A program made the translations under genes and the position numbers. From Paenibacillus assamensis DSM 18201 (GTDB lineage Bacteria > Bacillota > Bacilli > Paenibacillales > Paenibacillaceae), in assembly GCF_000422445.1 (NCBI RefSeq), contig NZ_KE383837.1:1-64000 (forward strand): a DNA stretch of 64,000 nucleotides, given 5' to 3'. Below the pieces are notes generated by a model. The model searched no databases. It saw only the letters and a program-made list of their open reading frames with translations, and was not told where the DNA came from. Below, piece after piece: positions 58,281 to 64,000 of this stretch (position 1 is its first letter; each line of letters starts with the position of its first letter).

Positions 58281-61200
58281 CTAAGCGGTGACAGTCTCCA
58301 TCTCAGTCACCTTACCGAACTCCATCTTCATCATCTTGTCAGCCAAATCGAAATATCGATCGTCATGGGTAATGGCAATAACACACTTGCCGCGCTGCTT
58401 CAGCTCAGGCAGCAGGGAATCATAGAAGAACATGCGGAATTCTGGATCCTGATCAGCCGCCCACTCGTCAAATAAACAGACAGGCTTGTCTTCTAAATAG
58501 CTAAGCAGCAGCGCAAGCCGTTTCCGTTGCCCAGTCGATAACTTAATCGTACTGAACTTCCCGTCCTGTACGTTCACCTTTTCTTCGATCTTAAGCAGTT
58601 TTAAATACCTTTCAATATCTTCCTGTTTCGCTTGTATATCTACACCATAAAGCTTCTCAAACAAGTAAAAATCACTGAAGATCGTTGAAAAGCAATTGCC
58701 AAGCTCAGAAGGCGACACCGAACGACCATTTAATAAAATTTCCCCTGAGGTTGGTACATACAAGCCTGTTATCAGCTTGGCAACCGTCGATTTCCCGCTT
58801 CCATTGCCTCCCGTAATGAACACGACTTCATTCGAATAGAAATCATAGTTGATTGGGCCGACCGAGAAGCTTTCTCCATTTTCCCCGCCGTACTTGTAGT
58901 ACATATCACGAATTTCAATGTGAACAGCTCCAACTTGAGCTGATTTATTAGCTTCTGATTCAAGGTTTTCTACCGCAGATACTTCTTTAATCAAATCATT
59001 AATTCGATTCCAGCTTATCCGCATTTGAATTACATTTGGCACAGCATTTAAAATAGAGTGGATCGGCCCCATCATATAGAGAAAGATAAAGACATAGCTC
59101 CGTACCGCATCCATCTCAATTGCTTGAAACATTAATGGGAACAGGAAAGCAATACACCCGACCACTAAAGTAAATAGCAGCTCACCGATTACAAATGCAT
59201 TGGCAATTTTATACTCGGCCTGCTTACGCTTATCACGATAAATTGCACAGCTTTCTTGAATATCGGAGTGAAATTCTTTCCGTCTTCTCCGATCCATGCT
59301 TAACTCTTTAAAGCCTTGAACGAGGTCGTTAATATAACGAAAGAACACGTTTTGAATATCACGCGTCTCTCCCCACAGCTTGTTTGCAGACATGCCGACC
59401 ACTATATAGAGGCCAACACATAGTGCAATAATGCCTAGCGCTGCAAGAAGTCCGATCCAGTTAATCAGGCCAAGATAAATAAAACAACAAACGAGTGTAA
59501 TCAAGCTGGTAATACCGGTAATGAAGGTATTTGCAAAATCGCTTATCGTTTCCGTGTCATTGTTCAATCCCGCATGTATTTTTCCACCTTCAATTTCTTC
59601 AAATTTGTAGAAGGGGGACTTCAGAATACGACCAATCAACTCCATTCGCTTGTTGTAGACGATATCATTCGTAATGGAAACAAGGTTGGTTCGAATAATG
59701 CGCTGGCCAACAATGTAAACAACAATACCGAACAAGAAAAACATAAATAATTCACTCTGAAATTCACGCTGATTACTTCCTAAAGCCAAATTAATAGTGA
59801 AAATGATAAATGCATTGCCTAACCCGCTGAATATACTCAAAACCGTTAAATTAAAAATAGCTTTGTCATTCGACTTTGGTAGGAAGTAAGTAAAGAGTGA
59901 AAATACGCAGAACACGATCCCTGAAGTCCATATCCCTAAAATCGCATAAAAAAAGCTATCTGGTGCCCATACCCGCACAAACTCCCAAGACAAACCAGAG
60001 AACATCACATTAGGAACAAGATATAAGCAATAGCTAAATAGGCTTAATAACAAAATAGAGCCTAACATAGCGACCACACCGTTCAATCCCCTACTTTTCC
60101 ACCTGCGTCGTCCCGTAATCACTTCCATGATTGACCTTATGAAAAATACTATCGTTAGAATACCTAGCGGCATCACAATTATGGTTACAGCAGTTGATGT
60201 CTGAGCAACATCTTTAAACATGTCACTTGCCCGTTCTACTGGCGCTTTTCCAATCATGACGTTCAGAATGCTTTGTCCCGCGGCAATCGTATACGTAGAA
60301 TTGAGGTTGGCCATTACAGCAACCCCCACCTGCTCTTCTGGCCGAAAACCGACATAGGAGGAATAGTTTGGGTTACTTCCATCATGGGACAACTCACCGC
60401 CACCATCTTGATAAACGGACCAACCCATCGCATAGGATGATCCGTCATTATTAGGTTGAATACTCCGATTCGGCACATGAGAAAGCTTAATCAGCTTCTG
60501 CTCTTCTTTACTCAACGTTGACGTTCCTAGATGAATTTGTAACCACTTGGCCATATCGCTAGCATTTGAAATCATATAGCCAGCTGCTGTATTACCACGA
60601 TATATAGGCGCATCATAGGCTGCAGCGTCTAAAAACTGCATCTTATAGCCAGTTGCCATTCCACCTTCAGGCACATCTTTCCGAGAAAGATAGGTTTGAT
60701 TAAGAGCTAGCGGGTTAAAAATTTCGCTATACATATAGGTTTCGAAGCTCTGCCCTGTCACTTTCTCGATGACCAATGCCAGAACATTATAATTTATTGT
60801 CGCATACAAATATCGACTGCCAGGCTTATGGTCAAGCTCTATTCCCTCAAGCTTACGAACCGTCTTCTCAAGCGCATCGTTTTCATCTGAAACTGGAATA
60901 TCGTCGATAGTCTGGAATGGAACACCACTTGTATGATGCAAAAGTTGTTCAATGGTTACCGAAACACGAGAATCCTTGTGAGTAAAAGTAAGCCATGGAA
61001 TATAGGAATCGACCGATTCCTTCAGATTGATCTTCCCTTTTTCTACAAGTTTTAGCACAGCAAGTGCTGTATACGCCTTACTTGTGGAACCGAGTTCGAA
61101 AAATGTGTCCTTCGTAACAGGGCGTTTATTCTCAACATCTGCAAACCCAAATCCATTGCTGTATACAATGTCCTTCCCTTTAATAATTACAACCGACATT

Positions 61201-61391
61201 CCAGGAATCTGTCCTTGATCCATAAATCGCTTTACTTCGTGCTCAATATTATTTTTAACATCCTGTGAAAGAAGTGCACCTGATACCGCATTGGCCGATA
61301 CCTGATAACCTGTTCCCGCTAACACCATCACACAAAGAAGTAGAGTAACAACAAGTTGTAAGACTCTTTTAAAAAAACTCCGGTATTTCAC
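58281..61391 (-). CDS. S12 serine peptidase (beta-lactamase fold) fused to a PvdE-like peptide-export ABC transporter
   Basis: A 1036-residue fusion protein. Residues 1-35 look like a signal peptide (KRVLQLVVTLLLCVMVLAG, possible cleavage after VSANA). Residues about 45-385 are an S12/class C beta-lactamase-like domain: S102-T-S-K105 (SxxK) and H336-D-G as the third motif. The usual YxN appears as Y196-A-T198. About three membrane segments (roughly 400-505) lead into an ABC transmembrane domain (about 510-800) and an ATPase: Walker A GGNGSGKST (861-869), signature LSTGQ (951), Walker B CLFDEW (972-977) and H-loop H1009. The ATPase resembles PvdE/SyrD-type cyclic-peptide exporters. The topology puts the peptidase outside and the ATPase inside. 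From memory, D-stereospecific peptidases of this family give resistance to D-residue-containing peptides in bogorol- and tridecaptin-type producers. Export plus self-protection or precursor trimming is inferred. The gene starts at GTG with AGAGGAG 7 nt upstream and lies between two NRPS genes. Confidence 0.93.
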   Translation of the reverse strand: MKYRSFFKRVLQLVVTLLLCVMVLAGTGYQVSANAVSGALLSQDVKNNIEHEVKRFMDQGQIPGMSVVIIKGKDIVYSNGFGFADVENKRPVTKDTFFELGSTSKAYTALAVLKLVEKGKINLKESVDSYIPWLTFTHKDSRVSVTIEQLLHHTSGVPFQTIDDIPVSDENDALEKTVRKLEGIELDHKPGSRYLYATINYNVLALVIEKVTGQSFETYMYSEIFNPLALNQTYLSRKDVPEGGMATGYKMQFLDAAAYDAPIYRGNTAAGYMISNASDMAKWLQIHLGTSTLSKEEQKLIKLSHVPNRSIQPNNDGSSYAMGWSVYQDGGGELSHDGSNPNYSSYVGFRPEEQVGVAVMANLNSTYTIAAGQSILNVMIGKAPVERASDMFKDVAQTSTAVTIIVMPLGILTIVFFIRSIMEVITGRRRWKSRGLNGVVAMLGSILLLSLFSYCLYLVPNVMFSGLSWEFVRVWAPDSFFYAILGIWTSGIVFCVFSLFTYFLPKSNDKAIFNLTVLSIFSGLGNAFIIFTINLALGSNQREFQSELFMFFLFGIVVYIVGQRIIRTNLVSITNDIVYNKRMELIGRILKSPFYKFEEIEGGKIHAGLNNDTETISDFANTFITGITSLITLVCCFIYLGLINWIGLLAALGIIALCVGLYIVVGMSANKLWGETRDIQNVFFRYINDLVQGFKELSMDRRRRKEFHSDIQESCAIYRDKRKQAEYKIANAFVIGELLFTLVVGCIAFLFPLMFQAIEMDAVRSYVFIFLYMMGPIHSILNAVPNVIQMRISWNRINDLIKEVSAVENLESEANKSAQVGAVHIEIRDMYYKYGGENGESFSVGPINYDFYSNEVVFITGGNGSGKSTVAKLITGLYVPTSGEILLNGRSVSPSELGNCFSTIFSDFYLFEKLYGVDIQAKQEDIERYLKLLKIEEKVNVQDGKFSTIKLSTGQRKRLALLLSYLEDKPVCLFDEWAADQDPEFRMFFYDSLLPELKQRGKCVIAITHDDRYFDLADKMMKMEFGKVTEMETVTA

Positions 61392-61398
61392 ATTAACA

Positions 61399-61405
61399 CT
61401 CCTCT
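61399..61405 (-). promoter_or_regulatory. Ribosome binding site deciding the GTG start of the peptidase-exporter
   Basis: AGAGGAG on the minus strand lies 7 nt before the GTG at 61391. A nearby ATG in another frame is followed at once by TGA, so GTG is the usable start and gives a good signal peptide. Confidence 0.8.
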
Positions 61406-61418
61406 ATTGAACGATTCC

Positions 61419-64000
61419 TTACTCAAACAGCGAGTCCAGATCTTCCTGCGAGATGCGTACAGACTCGAAATCAGAAGGTGTGAATTCAATCTGGTCTGTA
61501 CGAATACAATGCTCAATAATATTCAATAGGTACATCTTCAGATTGTTTGCAAAATAAGAGATGGTATCCTGCCTTAACTGCCCTGTCGTGTAGGTAATCT
61601 CAATCTGAAGATTGCCGCCTGTAATATAGGCATTTATATCAATAAGACACGTTAGCGAGTTATTCCGTCCTACATCTGGTCCATGACTCTCAGCGGCTAT
61701 GTCGAAATAAGAGGTACGGAGTGCTCGGTCAAGTTCCCCTAAGAAATTAAATCGTACGAGTTGTCTTTCCTCTGCTAGCGAAAACGTAACAGGAGGCATG
61801 TAACGATGAATTCCATAATAAAACCCATTATGAGGAATGCTTCGCAACTGCTCCTTGCACGATTTTATTTGCGAAGCTAAGCCCTCCTCAGTACGCAAAA
61901 ACCGAACGGGATACATTGTTGTAAACCATCCAACTGTCTCGGTCAGATCGATGCCCTCTATAATTTCTTCTCGTCCATGTCCTTCCAGCATGATCACGAC
62001 TTCATCAGTACCTGTCCATTGTGTTAAAGAACGAGTTAGCCCACATAGCAGCAATTCCAAGACACGAGTCTGATAAGGCTTGTTCGCATCTGTACATAGT
62101 AGTTTTGTATCATTCTCGCTCAATTCGATACGAAACGTATCTTTGACATCATAAGGCGTCACTTCCTCCTCTATATCGAGGGGAATCTGAACAGACGGGT
62201 ATAGATGTTCTGACCACTCATCGGGATTGCCGTATTCAGAGTGATGTAATTCAGTATGGATTAGATTCATGCCCTCTGCCCACTGCTGATACGAACTTGT
62301 TTTAGGCCCAAGTTTAGGATCATGCCCAGCAGAATACTGTTCGAACAATCGCTTCAGATCCTCCAAAAGAATTCGCCACGAAACACCGTCGATAATAAGA
62401 TGATGTGCAGTAAGTAGCAATCTCTGCTGATCGTTACCTAGCTCGAATAAACAACCACGAATCAACAAGTCATGCTGCAAATCAAACGTCGATTTTAAAT
62501 CGACACTAATTTCCTCGATGGCAGCCACCTTTTGCTGTTGCGATAGATGACTCAAATCAGCTACATGAAGCGTATCAACAAGATCCTGTTCCAGATGTTT
62601 CTCGTTATAAAAGAGTTCCATCTGATGATTGACATTTAAACGCAAACTGTCATGGTGAGTAATCAACAGCTTCAACCACATACGCAGTTGTTCAGCTTTT
62701 ACGGGGTATTTTAGATGTAATAAAAAGGATTGATTATAATAATGCGGCTCCTCCATGGCTTGAGCAAAAAACCATGATGTAATAGGTAAAGGCAACACTG
62801 TACCGGTACACGGACGTTGCTCGGAAAGCCTCGACACTGTAACAAGTTCCATCCTATGCATCATGTCCATGAACAGCGGTATAGATAGCATATCTTTTAC
62901 CTTTAGCCGATATCCCAGTTCTGCTAACTTGGCTGAGATTTGAATCGCCTTAATTGAGTCTCCACCTACGTGGTAAAAATTATGCCCCATCCCTATCTCG
63001 CAGCTGCCAAGTACATCTTGCACAACGCTAAGCAAGTCCCTTTCCTGTAGTGTCTGAGCATCCAGCATTTTTTCCCCGCCTATAACGATAGGCTTTGGCA
63101 AACGGGATCTATCTACTTTCCCATTTAATGTGAGCGGAATTTCCGTTACATACACGAATTGCTGTGGAATCATGTATTGCGGGAGTTCAAGTGACAAACA
63201 GCTGCGAAGTTCACTATCCAGCGCGGCCGTCTTTTCCGAATTGCCCATCACTAGACTATCTTCATCTCGTAGTTCAATATAGCCGCACAACCATTTGCGG
63301 CCGTCTTCACTCTCTAGATCAATCACTACAGCGTCATTAACTACTGAATGCTGAAACAGTTGCTTCTCAATCTCAGCCAGTTCTATTCGGTATCCCCTTA
63401 TTTTGACCTGATGGTCTGTACGACCGAGGTAATGAACTTTACCATCTGCACTTAACCTTGCTAAATCACCGGTCCGATACATTCGCTGGCCTGGGATGAA
63501 TGGATTTAGAAGAAAGCGTTCCTCCGTTAAATCCATCCTGTTCATATAGCCGCGTGCAACACCATCTCCGGATATATACATTTCTCCTGATGCCCCAATA
63601 GCTACCGGATACATCTTCCTATCTAAGACGTAAATCTGCACATTGTCCGCTGGAACACCTATCGGCACAGATGCATCGGTATCCTTATCTGGACTAAATT
63701 CATGAATCATGCAACCTACTACCGTTTCCGTAGGGCCATATTCATTAAAAATGCGAATATTGCTGTTGAATTGATAATGAATTTGCTGACACAATGCGAC
63801 ATTCAAGTCTTCTCCACCTACAATGAATGTCTTCACTGAGCTTTGCTTAAACGGCATGCCTCTAAGTAATCCTAGGTGGGATGGTGTAAGCTTCACTATC
63901 GTACAAAGATTGTCTTTCATTATCCGGTATAAAACAAATTCATGCTCATCTTCGCGATAAACTATCATTTTGTGACCGGCAACAAGTGGTGTAAAAATCG
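61419..64000 (-). CDS. NRPS-1: ...A(Asn-like)-T-E, 5' end outside the window
   Basis: The C-terminal part of an NRPS; the reading frame is open to the right edge (about 859 residues visible), so the real start lies beyond 64000. The visible A domain begins inside its core at IFTPLVAGH. Its readable pocket residues are K, I, G, E, V, G, matching the Asn code D-L-T-K-L-G-E-V-G apart from I/L. The IFTPL segment also fits that family, where it follows FDLTVTS. A T domain (FYHVGGDSIKAIQ, Ser at about 62957) and an E domain (HHLIIDGVSW at about 62390) follow, so the residue should be D-Asn. The C-terminus after TPSDF (VRISQEDLDSLFE) is a donor-type docking tail, as expected for the DCL-type C domain starting NRPS-2. 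The peptidase-exporter gene separates the two, starting 27 bp after this stop. Confidence 0.95.
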   Translation of the reverse strand, partial: IFTPLVAGHKMIVYREDEHEFVLYRIMKDNLCTIVKLTPSHLGLLRGMPFKQSSVKTFIVGGEDLNVALCQQIHYQFNSNIRIFNEYGPTETVVGCMIHEFSPDKDTDASVPIGVPADNVQIYVLDRKMYPVAIGASGEMYISGDGVARGYMNRMDLTEERFLLNPFIPGQRMYRTGDLARLSADGKVHYLGRTDHQVKIRGYRIELAEIEKQLFQHSVVNDAVVIDLESEDGRKWLCGYIELRDEDSLVMGNSEKTAALDSELRSCLSLELPQYMIPQQFVYVTEIPLTLNGKVDRSRLPKPIVIGGEKMLDAQTLQERDLLSVVQDVLGSCEIGMGHNFYHVGGDSIKAIQISAKLAELGYRLKVKDMLSIPLFMDMMHRMELVTVSRLSEQRPCTGTVLPLPITSWFFAQAMEEPHYYNQSFLLHLKYPVKAEQLRMWLKLLITHHDSLRLNVNHQMELFYNEKHLEQDLVDTLHVADLSHLSQQQKVAAIEEISVDLKSTFDLQHDLLIRGCLFELGNDQQRLLLTAHHLIIDGVSWRILLEDLKRLFEQYSAGHDPKLGPKTSSYQQWAEGMNLIHTELHHSEYGNPDEWSEHLYPSVQIPLDIEEEVTPYDVKDTFRIELSENDTKLLCTDANKPYQTRVLELLLCGLTRSLTQWTGTDEVVIMLEGHGREEIIEGIDLTETVGWFTTMYPVRFLRTEEGLASQIKSCKEQLRSIPHNGFYYGIHRYMPPVTFSLAEERQLVRFNFLGELDRALRTSYFDIAAESHGPDVGRNNSLTCLIDINAYITGGNLQIEITYTTGQLRQDTISYFANNLKMYLLNIIEHCIRTDQIEFTPSDFESVRISQEDLDSLFE

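Overview
The window is part of a very large non-ribosomal peptide synthetase (NRPS) operon. Every gene I can support lies on the minus strand, so the operon reads from right (64000) to left (1) and is cut at both ends. Family relationships, AGGAGG-type ribosome sites and roughly 47% GC in sampled lines suggest a Gram-positive Bacillota, most likely Paenibacillaceae (Paenibacillus or Brevibacillus type). That is an inference from protein style; no taxonomic marker gene is present.

Layout in transcription order: NRPS-1 (61419 to beyond 64000, 5' end missing, A-T-E); a peptidase-exporter fusion (58281-61391); NRPS-2 (45782-58234, C-A-T-E-C-A-T-C-A-T-E); NRPS-3 (33496-45771, C-A-T-C-A-T-E-C-A-T-C); NRPS-4 (21562-33477, half-C-A-T-C*-A-T-E-C-A-T-E); NRPS-5 (16888-21453, C-A-T-C); NRPS-6 (9481-16836, half-C-A-T-C*-A-T-E); NRPS-7 (1675-9462, C-A-T-C-A-T-E); NRPS-8 (1-1655, C and the start of an A domain, 3' end missing). 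Gaps are 10-51 bp except one of 108 bp (NRPS-4/NRPS-5), which holds a hairpin. No promoter, terminator, RNA gene, insertion sequence or CRISPR array was seen, and I support no plus-strand gene.

Sixteen modules are at least partly visible. A-domain pocket residues read by eye against GrsA give confident calls for Thr (three times), Val (twice), Asp and Phe. Asn is likely for the partial first module. Three complete modules share an unassigned acidic pocket (D-I/V-W-E-M-T-A-D-D), and four more pockets are unassigned. Eight epimerization domains are present. The type of each C domain (DCL or LCL) matches the presence or absence of an upstream E domain across all gene boundaries, so gene order probably equals assembly order. 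Inferred visible order: D-Asn, D-X1, X2(acidic pocket), D-X3, X4, D-X5, X6(acidic pocket), Thr or a Thr-derived residue, D-Asp, D-X9(acidic pocket), Val, Thr or a Thr-derived residue, D-Phe, Val, D-Thr, X16. Loading and release modules lie outside the window.

The most unusual features are: (1) two protein junctions where a complete C domain ends one protein and the next starts with only the C-terminal lobe of a C domain, each followed by A(Thr)-T and an atypical C domain (C*); (2) a single polypeptide joining a secreted-type S12 serine peptidase to a PvdE-like peptide exporter, a candidate for self-resistance or maturation of a D-residue-rich peptide; (3) a GC-rich A domain in NRPS-2 whose start is about 98% identical in DNA to the A-domain start of NRPS-8, a likely recent A-domain exchange.
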